Source: Arthrobacter sp. fls2-241-R2A-200 (lineage in GTDB: Bacteria; Actinomycetota; Actinomycetes; Actinomycetales; Micrococcaceae). Taken from it: a stretch of DNA of 64,000 bases. Below the pieces are notes generated by a model. The model searched no databases. It was not told the DNA's origin and saw nothing but the letters and a program-made list of their open reading frames with translations. Made by a program: the position numbers and the translations under genes. Below are positions 8,889-17,342 of this stretch, in pieces. The DNA is taken from the NCBI RefSeq assembly GCF_030209745.1, contig NZ_JARVRJ010000007.1:124001-188000 (forward strand), read 5' to 3'. Every line of letters starts with the position of its first letter. Positions within the stretch are counted from its first letter, which is position 1.

Positions 8889-10234
8889 TGGCCGATGCGG
8901 TTTCTTTCGGTGACGGATCCGCTCTCCAGCCCTTGCCGCCGGTCGGGGATGGCAGCCTTTCCATCAGGGGCGGGGTGGGTGGCATCTCTTTTCAACTGGA
9001 GGAGCTTTCCCGCGGTGCAGACCAGTTGGACGAGGTTGCCCAACAACTCCTGGAGATCGAAGCGGAGGCCCGCAAGGTTCACGATGAGCTGGAGATGTTC
9101 GCCCAGAACGCCGTGGTGTCCGGCTACCCGGCAGTCAACGCTGTGGGAGAAGCTCGCAGTGACGTCGGCAAGGTGCGCGAACAACTTGTCGGCATCAGCG
9201 CGCAGGTTCGGTCGAGCCGCCGCGCTTACGAGGATGTTGAAGCCCGGAACGCGCTGCCACACGTACTGCGTCCCGATCAGATCAGATGGTCCGGGGCGCC
9301 GGGGGTTTTGGCTGCCGGTCGGGATGTGACCCAAGAAACCTATAACAGACTCATTGCCACCGGGTACCGGGTGGGCGACGTATTGCATGAGCTGCTGAAG
9401 TCGCCACTCTTGGAGGGGATGCAGCCGCGACCCGTCACGATCGAGAAGATGGACGAGTCCGTGGAGGAATTCCGGCCAACAATGGCTGGTAGCCTGCGTC
9501 GGCTTGAAAAGCTGCACGCCCTCAACGACGGCGAAATCGAGGTCATTCAGCTCGGAAACAGGGGATCTGCTTCGTGGATGGTCCTCATCCCGGGAACCCA
9601 ACTGGAACCCTCCTCATCCAATCCTTTCGACGCTGCCGGTGTCGGTGAGGCGCTCGGGTATGGCTCCCAAGAAGTCATACCGGCAATCGGTCAGGCACTA
9701 AAGGCAGCCGGCGCAGCGGCCGGGGACCCAGTGGTCGCTGTCGGCCACAGCCAAGGGGGAATCCACGCCATGAATTTGGCTCAAGACAAGGCGTTCCTTA
9801 GCGAGTTCAACCTCAAGTTTGTACTGACCGCGGGATCGCCGGTCGGCGGTATCACGTCGGAACCGGGCATCAGTGCGCTGCATTTGGAACACATCCAGGA
9901 CTGGGTACCAGGAACAGATGGGGCCGATAATCCAGACACCAAGGACAGAGTTACCGTCACGCTGACAAACCCCGTCGCAACCCCAAAGGGACAAGATCCT
10001 GGGCTGGGCCCCGGGCACGACCAAGAGAACTACGCGGCCGGGGCGGAGCTGGTCAGCGCGAGCCACGACCCCTCATTGTTAGCCTCAAGTGCTGCCTTCG
10101 CGGGGGCTGTGGGGGGTGGAGGTGCGGTAAAAGTAACTCACTTCAAACTCAAGCGGCAGCCGATGCCGCAACGGAAGGACATCCTGCCTCCCAAGGATCT
10201 GCCCGAGACCCGATCAGTGGCAGGGGCACGATAA
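8888..10234 (+). CDS. Alpha/beta hydrolase with N-terminal WXG/LXG-like helical region
   Basis: A 448-aa protein starting at the ATG that overlaps the preceding stop; the upstream in-frame extension to 8681 is not used. Residues 30-130 are helical and charged, without a signal peptide, resembling the helical N-terminal targeting region of type VII substrates. Residues 215-420 look like an alpha/beta hydrolase, with nucleophile elbow GHSQGG (Ser288), an oxyanion-type strand SWMVLIPGTQ (229-238), and a late Asp-rich loop (VPGTDGADNP) and HDQENY that could supply the acid and base. The partner gene upstream suggests co-export. Esterase, lipase or phospholipase activity cannot be separated by eye. 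Confidence 0.7.
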   Translation: MADAVSFGDGSALQPLPPVGDGSLSIRGGVGGISFQLEELSRGADQLDEVAQQLLEIEAEARKVHDELEMFAQNAVVSGYPAVNAVGEARSDVGKVREQLVGISAQVRSSRRAYEDVEARNALPHVLRPDQIRWSGAPGVLAAGRDVTQETYNRLIATGYRVGDVLHELLKSPLLEGMQPRPVTIEKMDESVEEFRPTMAGSLRRLEKLHALNDGEIEVIQLGNRGSASWMVLIPGTQLEPSSSNPFDAAGVGEALGYGSQEVIPAIGQALKAAGAAAGDPVVAVGHSQGGIHAMNLAQDKAFLSEFNLKFVLTAGSPVGGITSEPGISALHLEHIQDWVPGTDGADNPDTKDRVTVTLTNPVATPKGQDPGLGPGHDQENYAAGAELVSASHDPSLLASSAAFAGAVGGGGAVKVTHFKLKRQPMPQRKDILPPKDLPETRSVAGAR

Positions 10235-10245
10235 GTGTTGGATAC

Positions 10246-10674
10246 TCAGCGTCGACGGGCGCCGGGGATTAAGCCGGCAACCATGGAAATAATGCTGATG
10301 ATGATTGCAGCCAAGACAGCCGTCCAGAAAAAGGAATCGATGGTGAGGTGGACCGGCGTGAAACTACTTAGCCACGCAGTCAGGTACAGCATGGCCGCAT
10401 TGATAATGATGGTGAACAGTCCCAGCGTCAGGATGGTCACGGGAAGCGAAAGTACCCTGACCAACGGGCGAACGAACGCATTGACCACGCCGAAGATGAG
10501 GCCGATGAAGAGGTACGCAAGGACTATGCCCACGGTGTCCGCTCCTTGCACGAGCCCGGCATTTGCTGCCGCCCGCTCTGTGGCACTCGTTGAGATATCC
10601 ATACCGTCCAGCAGCCATGTGGCAACCCACAGGGCAAGCCCGTTGATGAGGACGCGGATGATGAATGAACCCAT
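10246..10674 (-). CDS. Small four-helix membrane protein, phage-holin-family-4-like (YvlD type)
   Basis: An integral membrane protein of about 142 aa with three or four hydrophobic segments: an N-terminal helix, VGIVLAYLFIGLIFGVVNAF, and VTILTLGLFTIIINAAMLYL among them. The motif GLIFGVVNAFVRPLVRVLSL matches the family often called phage holin family protein, which in actinobacteria is a chromosomal protein of unknown role and not a lysis factor. The ATG at 10674 is preferred because the longer frame to 10722 would reach within 25 nt of the divergent hisC-type start. It ends 12 nt from the convergent hydrolase gene. Confidence 0.75.
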   Translation of the reverse strand: MGSFIIRVLINGLALWVATWLLDGMDISTSATERAAANAGLVQGADTVGIVLAYLFIGLIFGVVNAFVRPLVRVLSLPVTILTLGLFTIIINAAMLYLTAWLSSFTPVHLTIDSFFWTAVLAAIIISIISMVAGLIPGARRR

Positions 10675-10746
10675 AGACCCATGGTTCCACACAGGCCGGC
10701 CGATCAGCCCAACAACAGCCACGGATCGGCAAGTAGGCTTGAATCC

Positions 10747-11865
10747 ATGACTACTACTGACAACGCACCGGAGGGCGTACTCCCTCGCCCGGTCGTGGAC
10801 AGGCTCCCCAAGTACGCAGCCGGCAAACCTCCCGCTGCGATTGAGGGCCTCACTAGCTACAAATTGTCGTCAAACGAGAATCCCTTACCCCCGGTTCCTG
10901 CAGTGCTGCAGGCGATCGCGGACCAGACCGACATTAACCGCTACCCTGACCCCTTGGCCACCAAGCTGCGAAATGCCTTGGCCGATTTCCTCGATATCCC
11001 GGCCGGCGACGTCGTCACTGGCGCCGGCAGCTTGGGGGCATTGAACCAGATCCTCGCCACTTTCGCCGGACAGAACGACGACGGGAAACAGGACGAGGTT
11101 ATCTACGCTTGGCGTTCTTTCGAGGCATACCCGATTTGTGTCGGGTTGGCGGGTGCGGGAAGCGTCCGGATCCCGCTTCTCCCGGACGGTCGCCATGACC
11201 TGGAAACCATGGCCGCTGCGGTGACCGTTCGTACCAAAGTCATTCTGCTCTGCACACCGAATAACCCGACGGGTCCCATCCTCACCGCAGAAGAAACTGA
11301 GCGATTCATCCAATCGGTTCCGCCCGGCGTCGTGGTGGTCATCGACGAGGCCTATCAGGAATTTGTGCGGGATGAACGGGCCGTCGACGGGATCCAGCTC
11401 TATCGGAAGTATCCCAACGTGGTGGTGCTGAGGACTTTCTCCAAGGCTCATGGCCTTGCAGGTCTGCGGGTTGGGTACAGCGTTTCCGGCCCCTTGATTA
11501 CCCAGCACCTCCGTGTCACCGCCACACCCTTCGCAGTATCGCAAATCGCGGAGCGGGCAGCGGTGGCTTCCATCGAGAACTACGACCAGGTTGTGGAGAG
11601 GGTACAAAGCCTGGTGGACGAGCGGGACAGGGTCACCGCTGGCCTGCGGGAGCTCGGCTGGTTCATTCCGGAGCCCCAAGGCAACTTTGTCTGGCTCAAT
11701 TTGGGTAAGCACAGCGGTGAATTCTCGGCACTCGCAGCCGAGAAAGCCCTGTCAGTGCGTGCCTTCGGTGATGAAGGCGTCCGCGTCACCATCGGGGAGG
11801 TCGAGGCCAACACCCGCTTTCTGGAACTCTGTGCAGGTTATACAAACCCGCCGCAGCGTTCCTAG
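10747..11865 (+). CDS. hisC: Histidinol-phosphate / aromatic aminotransferase
   Basis: Fold-type I PLP aminotransferase of 372 aa. The PLP lysine is K233 in RTFSKAHGLAGLRVGYS, with CTPNNPTG (169-176) and VIDEAYQEF (198-206) as cofactor-binding segments and SSNENPLPP (41-49) at the substrate end. No other his genes are nearby, so it may be the second copy (hisC2, also called pat) that uses aromatic amino acids, as in mycobacteria. The ATG at 10747 is chosen over the frame extension to 10681, which would run into the divergent gene. Confidence 0.85.
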   Translation: MTTTDNAPEGVLPRPVVDRLPKYAAGKPPAAIEGLTSYKLSSNENPLPPVPAVLQAIADQTDINRYPDPLATKLRNALADFLDIPAGDVVTGAGSLGALNQILATFAGQNDDGKQDEVIYAWRSFEAYPICVGLAGAGSVRIPLLPDGRHDLETMAAAVTVRTKVILLCTPNNPTGPILTAEETERFIQSVPPGVVVVIDEAYQEFVRDERAVDGIQLYRKYPNVVVLRTFSKAHGLAGLRVGYSVSGPLITQHLRVTATPFAVSQIAERAAVASIENYDQVVERVQSLVDERDRVTAGLRELGWFIPEPQGNFVWLNLGKHSGEFSALAAEKALSVRAFGDEGVRVTIGEVEANTRFLELCAGYTNPPQRS

Positions 11866-11922
11866 CGGTTAACATGTGCACCAAGATTCCTTACTCCCGA
11901 TAAAGTAAGGACGAAAGCCAAA

Positions 11923-11964
11923 ATATATGCCAGTTCCGGAATGCATTCCAGAATTGGCATATAT
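11923..11964. promoter_or_regulatory. 42-bp near-perfect palindrome, probable operator of the E1-E2 operon
   Basis: The sequence from 11923 to 11964 is a continuous dyad without a loop: 19 of the 21 base pairs match. The core is GGAATGCATTCC (11938-11949) and the outer arms are ATATATGCCA and TGGCATATAT. It lies 50 bp before the E1alpha start. A length of four helical turns and AT-rich arms suggest a multimeric DNA-binding protein, such as an Lrp/AsnC-type BkdR, rather than an RNA terminator. A smaller dyad CCTTAC-N10-GTAAGG lies just upstream at 11889-11910. Confidence 0.65.
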
Positions 11965-12014
11965 CCCAGCGAAAGACATCGCCGCGGCGCCGCCGTGGAA
12001 GCAAGGAGACGGGT

Positions 12015-13205
12015 ATGGGCCAGGGACAACTACCCCACGGTACGGAAGAAACTCTCGCGGCGACCACCGCGGCAGCGGCCGCGCCGGCCGAACCGGTGGA
12101 CATGGTTCAGTTGCTCGGGCCCGACGGAAAACTCGGAACTGATCCCGTGTTCTCGGATTACGCCAAGCGCATCGATCCGGAAAAACTGAAGGTCTTCTAT
12201 ACCGACATGGCCCGAATCCGTCGCTTCGACCAGGAAGCCACGGCGTTGCAGCGCCAAGGAGAGTTGGCTCTCTGGGTGCCGCTGACTGGCCAGGAAGCCG
12301 CGCAGATCGGTTCCGGACACGCCAGCGAACCACAGGATTACATCTTCCCCACGTACCGGGAACATGGCGTTGCCCTGGTCCGCAACGTGGACCTGGCCGA
12401 ATTGCTCAAGCAATTCCGTGGAGTTTCCAACGGTGGCTGGGACCCGCGCGAGAACAACTTCCACCTCTACACCCTGGTGCTTGCCGCGCAGACTCTGCAC
12501 GCGGTCGGTTACGCCATGGGCATCCAGCGGGACCAGAAACTTGCTGCTGCGGACTCCGCTGATCCGAAGGCCGCCGTCATCGCTTACTTCGGCGATGGCG
12601 CCAGCTCCGAAGGCGACGTCCACGAGTCCATGGTCTTTGCCGCTTCGTACGATGCGCCCGTGGTCTTCTTCTGCCAAAACAACCATTGGGCCATTTCGGT
12701 CCCCACGGAAGTCCAGACCAAGGTCCCTCTGGCCAATCGGGCGAAGGGCTACGGTTTCCCAGGGATTCGCGTAGATGGCAATGATGTCATCGCAGTTCAC
12801 GCCGTCACGGAGTGGGCTCTCGAACATGCCAGGGAGGGCCGAGGGCCGGTTCTGATTGAGGCCTACACCTACCGCGTCGGTGCCCACACCACTGCCGACG
12901 ATCCCACTAAGTACCGGGAATCTGCGGAAGAAGCTGCCTGGCGCGAAAAGGATCCCTTGGATCGGCTGGAGAAGTACTTGCGGGCGGAAGGCTTGGCCGA
13001 TGAAGCCTTCTTCGACCAGGTCGCGGCCGACGGCGATGAACTGGCCAAATACGTCCGGAGCACCACTCATGGCATTGAAGTCCCTGACATTCGGGAAGCC
13101 TTCGCCAGCGTCTACGCCGAAAAGCATCCGTTGATTGCTGAGGAATTGGCTTGGTTTGAGCAATACTCGGCAGGGTTCGAAAGTGACCAGGAGGCAACCA
13201 ACTAA
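12015..13205 (+). CDS. 2-oxoacid dehydrogenase E1 component, alpha subunit
   Basis: Thiamine-diphosphate-dependent decarboxylase subunit of 396 aa. The ThDP-binding motif begins GDGASSEGDVHE and ends in CQNNHWAIS, the classic GDG-N(about 28)-NN pattern. The phosphorylation-loop-like segment YRVGAHTTADDPTKYR is of the BCKDH/PDH type. It heads the operon E1alpha-E1beta-E2 and its stop overlaps the E1beta start by 1 nt. Branched-chain 2-oxoacids are the more likely substrate, because actinobacteria normally use AceE for pyruvate, but PdhA-type pyruvate use cannot be excluded. The N-terminal 40 residues are Ala-rich and probably disordered. Confidence 0.9.
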   Translation: MGQGQLPHGTEETLAATTAAAAAPAEPVDMVQLLGPDGKLGTDPVFSDYAKRIDPEKLKVFYTDMARIRRFDQEATALQRQGELALWVPLTGQEAAQIGSGHASEPQDYIFPTYREHGVALVRNVDLAELLKQFRGVSNGGWDPRENNFHLYTLVLAAQTLHAVGYAMGIQRDQKLAAADSADPKAAVIAYFGDGASSEGDVHESMVFAASYDAPVVFFCQNNHWAISVPTEVQTKVPLANRAKGYGFPGIRVDGNDVIAVHAVTEWALEHAREGRGPVLIEAYTYRVGAHTTADDPTKYRESAEEAAWREKDPLDRLEKYLRAEGLADEAFFDQVAADGDELAKYVRSTTHGIEVPDIREAFASVYAEKHPLIAEELAWFEQYSAGFESDQEATN

Positions 13206-14185
13206 TGGCGACCATGACCATTGCCAAGGCCATTAACGAGGGCCTGCGAGCATCACTGACCGCGTATCCCAAGTCGTTGTTGATGGGCGAGGACATCGGG
13301 CACCTCGGCGGCGTCTACCGCGTCACGGATGGCCTGATCAAGGAATTCGGCGATGATCGCGTTCTGGACACGCCATTGGCTGAATCGGGGATCATAGGTA
13401 CCGCGATCGGCTTGGCGTTGCGGGGGTATTCGCCCGTGTGCGAGATCCAGTTCGACGGCTTTGTTTATCCTGCCTTCAACCAGATCACAACGCAGTTGGC
13501 CAAGATCCACTCGCGGAGCCTGGGGAAGCTGAGCGTTCCGGTGGTCATTCGCATCCCTTACGGTGGCGGCATCGGATCCATTGAACACCACTCCGAGTCC
13601 CCCGAGGCGCTGTTCGCACACACGGCAGGGTTGCGCATCATTTCACCCTCGAACCCGCACGACGCCTATTGGATGATCCAGAAGGCAATAGAGTGCCAGG
13701 ATCCGGTGATCTTTTTCGAGCCTAAGCGCCGTTATTGGCTCAAAGGTGAAGTCGACGTTGAGAATCCCGGTTTGTCGGAGGATCCTTTCAAGGCTCACGT
13801 GGTCCGTGCGGGAACCGATGCGACCATCGTGGCTTACGGGCCGTTGGTGCCTGTCGCACTGGCAGCGGCAAATGCAGCTGAGGAGGATGGTCGAAGCGTT
13901 GAAGTTATCGACCTCCGCTCCATTTCGCCGGTGGATTTCGACACCGTGGAAGCCTCGGTAAAGAAGACCGGCCGTCTCATCGTTGCCCATGAGGCTCCTA
14001 CCTTTGGTGGCATTGGCGGCGAGATCGCGGCGCGAATCAGCGAACGGGCGTTCCTCCACCTTGAGGCCCCCGTGATAAGGGTCGGCGGTTTCCACATGCC
14101 TTACCCTGTTGCCAAAGTTGAAGAGGATTACTTGCCGGATATCGACAAGATCCTCGAAGCGCTCGATCGATCCCTGGCCTACTAG
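13205..14185 (+). CDS. 2-oxoacid dehydrogenase E1 component, beta subunit
   Basis: Transketolase-like beta subunit of 326 aa that completes the E1 active site. Characteristic segments are LLMGEDIGHLGGVYRVTDGL near the N-terminus, RIPYGGGIGSIEHHSESPEA in the middle, and VIDLRSISPVDFDTV leading into the C-terminal transketolase domain. It overlaps E1alpha by 1 nt (TAATG) and is followed 52 nt later by the E2 gene. It acts in the cytoplasm as the alpha2beta2 E1 heterotetramer. Confidence 0.93.
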   Translation: MATMTIAKAINEGLRASLTAYPKSLLMGEDIGHLGGVYRVTDGLIKEFGDDRVLDTPLAESGIIGTAIGLALRGYSPVCEIQFDGFVYPAFNQITTQLAKIHSRSLGKLSVPVVIRIPYGGGIGSIEHHSESPEALFAHTAGLRIISPSNPHDAYWMIQKAIECQDPVIFFEPKRRYWLKGEVDVENPGLSEDPFKAHVVRAGTDATIVAYGPLVPVALAAANAAEEDGRSVEVIDLRSISPVDFDTVEASVKKTGRLIVAHEAPTFGGIGGEIAARISERAFLHLEAPVIRVGGFHMPYPVAKVEEDYLPDIDKILEALDRSLAY

Positions 14186-14237
14186 CCCGCTCTGATTCGC
14201 CCTGCTTCGTGCCTGGCAAACGACAATCGAGGACCCA

Positions 14238-15743
14238 GTGACTGTAAAGAAATTCAACTTGCCGGACGTCGGCGAAGGCTTGACAGAGGCCGAGGTAGTG
14301 GCGTGGAAAGTCAAGCCGGGGGACACCGTGGCCATAAACGATGTACTTTGCGAGATTGAGACTGCAAAGTCGCTCGTAGAGTTGCCCTCGCCATTTGCCG
14401 GTACGGTCACCGAACTGCTGGTGGAGGAGGGCATCACGGTGGAGGTCGGCACTGCCATCATTGCCGTTTCCGAGGGGCAGGAGGGTGATCCAGCACCCGC
14501 CACCCCCCAAGCTCCCCCCGTGTCGCCAGAGGTGGACGAAGTATTCACACCCGTCTACGGAAAGCTCTCCGCGGAGGACACTGAGCAGCCCGCCACCAGT
14601 CCCTTGGTTGGATCCGGTCCGAAGGCCGATGCCGTCAAGCGCCGTGCGCGCAAACGGCCACTCGAAAGCGTGGTCGTCGCGGCTCCGGTCGCCGAGGACG
14701 CTGAAGGTACAGTGCAGGACGTGACCTCTGTGTTGCAAGCCAATGCAGCCGAGGTGCCGGCCCCGAAGCGGGTCACGTCGGTAGCCCAAGAGTCGCCCGC
14801 AACCCGTGGGAACAGTGTGGGTGTGGCCCTTACAGGCCTCGTGAACAAGGTCCTGGCAAAGCCGCCGGTGCGCAAGTTTGCCCGCGACCTCGGGATTGAC
14901 CTCGCGGACGTGGTCCCCACAGGACATCGTGGTGAAGTGACGCGCGAGGACTTGGTCAGTTACCAGGCGCAACGAGACGCGGAACTCGACCAAGCGGAAA
15001 GTTTCTGGAGCGCATCCAAGAAGCCACAGGATCAGAGGATCGAACGCATCCCGGTCAAGGGGGTACGCAAGGCGACGGCCCGCGCCATGGTTGACTCTGC
15101 GTTCTCAGCTCCCCACGTCAGTATCTTCGTGGACGTTGATGCGAGCCGCACCATGGAATTCGTTAAGCGGCTGAAGGTTTCCCGCGACTTCGAAGGCATC
15201 AAGGTTTCCCCCCTCCTCATCCTCGCCAAAGCAGTGATCTGGGCCGCCGCGCGCAACCCCAGCGTCAATGCGACGTGGGTGGATGACTCCGACGGGAAAG
15301 GCACCGCCGAAATCCACGTGAAGCACTACATGAATCTCGGGATTGCGGCCGCAACCCCGCGGGGACTCATGGTGCCCAACATCAAGGATGCGCAGGACCT
15401 CTCCTTGAAGGAGTTGGCGCTGGCACTTAATGAACTCGCCACCAAAGCCCGGGCCGGCAAAACCCAACCTGCCGAGATGCAGGGCGGTACTCTAACCGTC
15501 ACCAACATTGGTGCGCTCGGTATTGACACCGGAACGCCCATCATCAATCCGGGCGAGGTAGCAATCGTTGCCTTCGGAACAATCAAGCAAAAGCCTTGGG
15601 TCCTAGACGGGGAAGTCATCCCACGCTGGATCACCACTCTTGGGGGTTCTTTCGACCACCGAGTGGTCGATGGCGACCTGTCCGCCCGGTTTATGGCGGA
15701 TGTGGCGGCGATCCTTGAAGAACCGGCATTGCTGCTTGACTGA
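14238..15743 (+). CDS. Dihydrolipoamide acyltransferase, E2 component
   Basis: Core protein of the 2-oxoacid dehydrogenase complex, 501 aa, GTG start. The order is: one N-terminal lipoyl domain (lipoyl lysine K44 in [12 protein letters not shown]), a long Pro/Ala/Val-rich linker, a peripheral-subunit-binding domain around residues 210-245 ([19 protein letters not shown]), and the catalytic acyltransferase domain ending in [16 protein letters not shown], where the His and Asp are catalytic. There is no E3 (dihydrolipoamide dehydrogenase) gene in the window, so E3 must be supplied from elsewhere. Confidence 0.93.
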   Translation: MTVKKFNLPDVGEGLTEAEVVAWKVKPGDTVAINDVLCEIETAKSLVELPSPFAGTVTELLVEEGITVEVGTAIIAVSEGQEGDPAPATPQAPPVSPEVDEVFTPVYGKLSAEDTEQPATSPLVGSGPKADAVKRRARKRPLESVVVAAPVAEDAEGTVQDVTSVLQANAAEVPAPKRVTSVAQESPATRGNSVGVALTGLVNKVLAKPPVRKFARDLGIDLADVVPTGHRGEVTREDLVSYQAQRDAELDQAESFWSASKKPQDQRIERIPVKGVRKATARAMVDSAFSAPHVSIFVDVDASRTMEFVKRLKVSRDFEGIKVSPLLILAKAVIWAAARNPSVNATWVDDSDGKGTAEIHVKHYMNLGIAAATPRGLMVPNIKDAQDLSLKELALALNELATKARAGKTQPAEMQGGTLTVTNIGALGIDTGTPIINPGEVAIVAFGTIKQKPWVLDGEVIPRWITTLGGSFDHRVVDGDLSARFMADVAAILEEPALLLD

Positions 15744-16362
15744 AGGTACAACCTCGGTCGCGCAGCTTTCCGGCAAGTGGCGCACTGTTGCCCGCGTGCT
15801 GACGGAGGTATTCCAACCGCCTGTAGTAGTGACGGTCCTGCTCCTGATCAGTCCTGTCATCGAGCCGGGGTTTCCCGGAACAATATGGTTCGGAGTCTTG
15901 GCCGCGGTCTTCGTTTGCTTGTTGCCCCTGGCCTACGTGCTGGTGATGGTGAGGCTGGGCAGGATCACGGACCACCATGTCAGTGACAGACGGCAAAGGC
16001 CCGCTTTGCTGTTGACGACGCTGGTGTCAGTGCTCGCCGGGCTTCTTCTTCTGCAGGTCCTTCACGCCCCTCTGAGCGTGTCGGTGATGATACTTGCCCT
16101 TATTGGCGGCATCGCCGTGTTGGCGGTTGTCAGCGCGTTCTGGAAGATGAGCGGGCATGCCTCGGCGCTTGCCGGCACCACCGTCATAGCCATTCTCATG
16201 TTCGGGCCTGCCTGGCTGCCGTTGCTGTTGCTCGTGCCCGCTGTGGGCTGGTCGCGCCTCGTTCTGCGGGCGCACACCGTTGCCCAAGTTGTTATCGGCT
16301 CGCTGTCCGGCGGTGTCATCATAGCCGGACTGTGGTGGCTGCTTCGCGAATACCTGCTTTGA
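15736..16362 (+). CDS. PAP2-like integral membrane protein
   Basis: A membrane protein of about 208 aa with five or six hydrophobic segments. Weak phosphatidic-acid-phosphatase motifs are recognisable: DRRQRP, then [11 protein letters not shown] where PSGH is expected, then [12 protein letters not shown] matching SR-x5-H-x3 with Gln in place of the usual Asp. The start is uncertain: TTG 15736 would overlap the E2 stop by 8 nt, and GTG 15796 is the alternative; neither has a clear ribosome-binding site. A lipid or isoprenoid phosphatase role is likely for the fold, but the altered third motif leaves activity open. Confidence 0.65.
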   Translation: MTEGTTSVAQLSGKWRTVARVLTEVFQPPVVVTVLLLISPVIEPGFPGTIWFGVLAAVFVCLLPLAYVLVMVRLGRITDHHVSDRRQRPALLLTTLVSVLAGLLLLQVLHAPLSVSVMILALIGGIAVLAVVSAFWKMSGHASALAGTTVIAILMFGPAWLPLLLLVPAVGWSRLVLRAHTVAQVVIGSLSGGVIIAGLWWLLREYLL

Positions 16363-16410
16363 CGAGCAACTCGGAAGACGAGCAACCCGAAACACGAGCA
16401 ACCCGAAACA
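16363..16410. repeat. Three tandem 16-bp repeats in a convergent intergenic region
   Basis: Three head-to-tail 16-bp units start right after the PAP2-like stop: 16363-16378 (a diverged copy), 16379-16394 and 16395-16410 (both CGAGCAACCCGAAACA). A fourth partial copy begins CGGGCCACCC. The stretch lies between convergent genes. Confidence 0.8.
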
Positions 16411-16430
16411 CGGGCCACCCCGTGCGGCGC

Positions 16431-16769
16431 TTAGTACGCCGGGTAGTTGACCAGGAGCGCTTGAAGTTCCGTTGTTGACATGTGCTGGGCCATTTCCACG
16501 CTGACTCCCAAGGCTACTGCGGCGACGGTCAGCACGGCGACGGAGACCACCGACAGGAAGCGCCAGTCTTTGCGAAGGATGCTCCGGATAGTCTCCGGCA
16601 TTTGAATGCTGGGGGAGATCAGGTTCGGTGCGCTGTCCCAGGATCCGTCGTCGAGCATTGCAATGACCCGGTCATTGGCGCGGTCCAAGCGCATGGTGCT
16701 GATGCTGTTGCCGTGACGGGCAAGCAGGATGTCGTGTCCAACGCGTTGGCGCGGCTGCATAGTAAGCAT
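16431..16769 (-). CDS. Small single-span membrane protein, unknown function
   Basis: A 112-aa protein I do not recognise. The ATG at 16769 is chosen because AGGGG lies 9 nt upstream on the minus strand; the frame is open further to 16859 without a better signal. The N-terminal two thirds are soluble, with HDILLARHGNSISTMRLDRA and an Asp-rich loop; residues about 80-103 form one transmembrane helix (VVSVAVLTVAAVALGVSV); a short polar tail follows. It is monocistronic and convergent with the PAP2-like gene. Confidence 0.6.
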   Translation of the reverse strand: MLTMQPRQRVGHDILLARHGNSISTMRLDRANDRVIAMLDDGSWDSAPNLISPSIQMPETIRSILRKDWRFLSVVSVAVLTVAAVALGVSVEMAQHMSTTELQALLVNYPAY

Positions 16770-16913
16770 TGAGGATCCCCTGAGATCGAAAAATGGAGGC
16801 GGCTCGCACCTTTGGGGGCATCTCAATTTTATAACGGTGGCCTCGGGCGCCCGGCTCAAGGGGACGCGAATGCCGGGTGAGAATCCCCACCCGGCACCGT
16901 GATTCTGCTCGCT

Positions 16914-17342
16914 TTAGGCTTCGTCGGTTTTCACGATGTACACGTCGCAGGGGGCCGTGTGAGCCACTGTGTTGGCCACGCTTCCCAGTACGCGGCCAAG
17001 TCCTTGCATGCGCCGGTTTCCCACCACGATCAGTCGGGCGTGCAGGATTTCGGCCTCCTTGACGAGGGCCTCGCCCGGCTTGCCGTAGGCCGGACCATAG
17101 GTCACCTCAAGCCTGTCGTCTTTGAGTTGCTCGGCTACTGTGCGGGCCACGGCCTCAGCTTCGGCGGCGTCGGACACCACCCACTTGTCGGTTCCGATCT
17201 CAACCACTTCTGTCTTGTTGCTGTCGAAAGCACTCACGACGTGGAGCTTGGCACCCAGCGCTATGGCTAGCTGCTGGGCAGAATGCGCGGCTCTGAGGGC
17301 AGTCTCGCTGCCGTCTACTCCGACGATCACAACTCCGGTCAT
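16914..17342 (-). CDS. Universal stress protein (UspA family)
   Basis: A 142-aa single-domain universal stress protein. The opening VVIVGVDGSETALRAA and the ATP-binding loop VVGNRRMQGLGRVLGSVA (G-x-x-G type, near residues 110-127) indicate an ATP-binding subtype. Its start overlaps the stop of the aminotransferase gene by 4 nt (ATGA), so the two are co-transcribed and probably translationally coupled, an unusual pairing. Confidence 0.9.
   Translation of the reverse strand: MTGVVIVGVDGSETALRAAHSAQQLAIALGAKLHVVSAFDSNKTEVVEIGTDKWVVSDAAEAEAVARTVAEQLKDDRLEVTYGPAYGKPGEALVKEAEILHARLIVVGNRRMQGLGRVLGSVANTVAHTAPCDVYIVKTDEA

Noticed and set aside
10246..10674. Holin-like protein as a sign of a prophage
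   Set aside because: No integrase, endolysin, capsid or attachment site is nearby. This family is a normal chromosomal membrane protein in actinobacteria.
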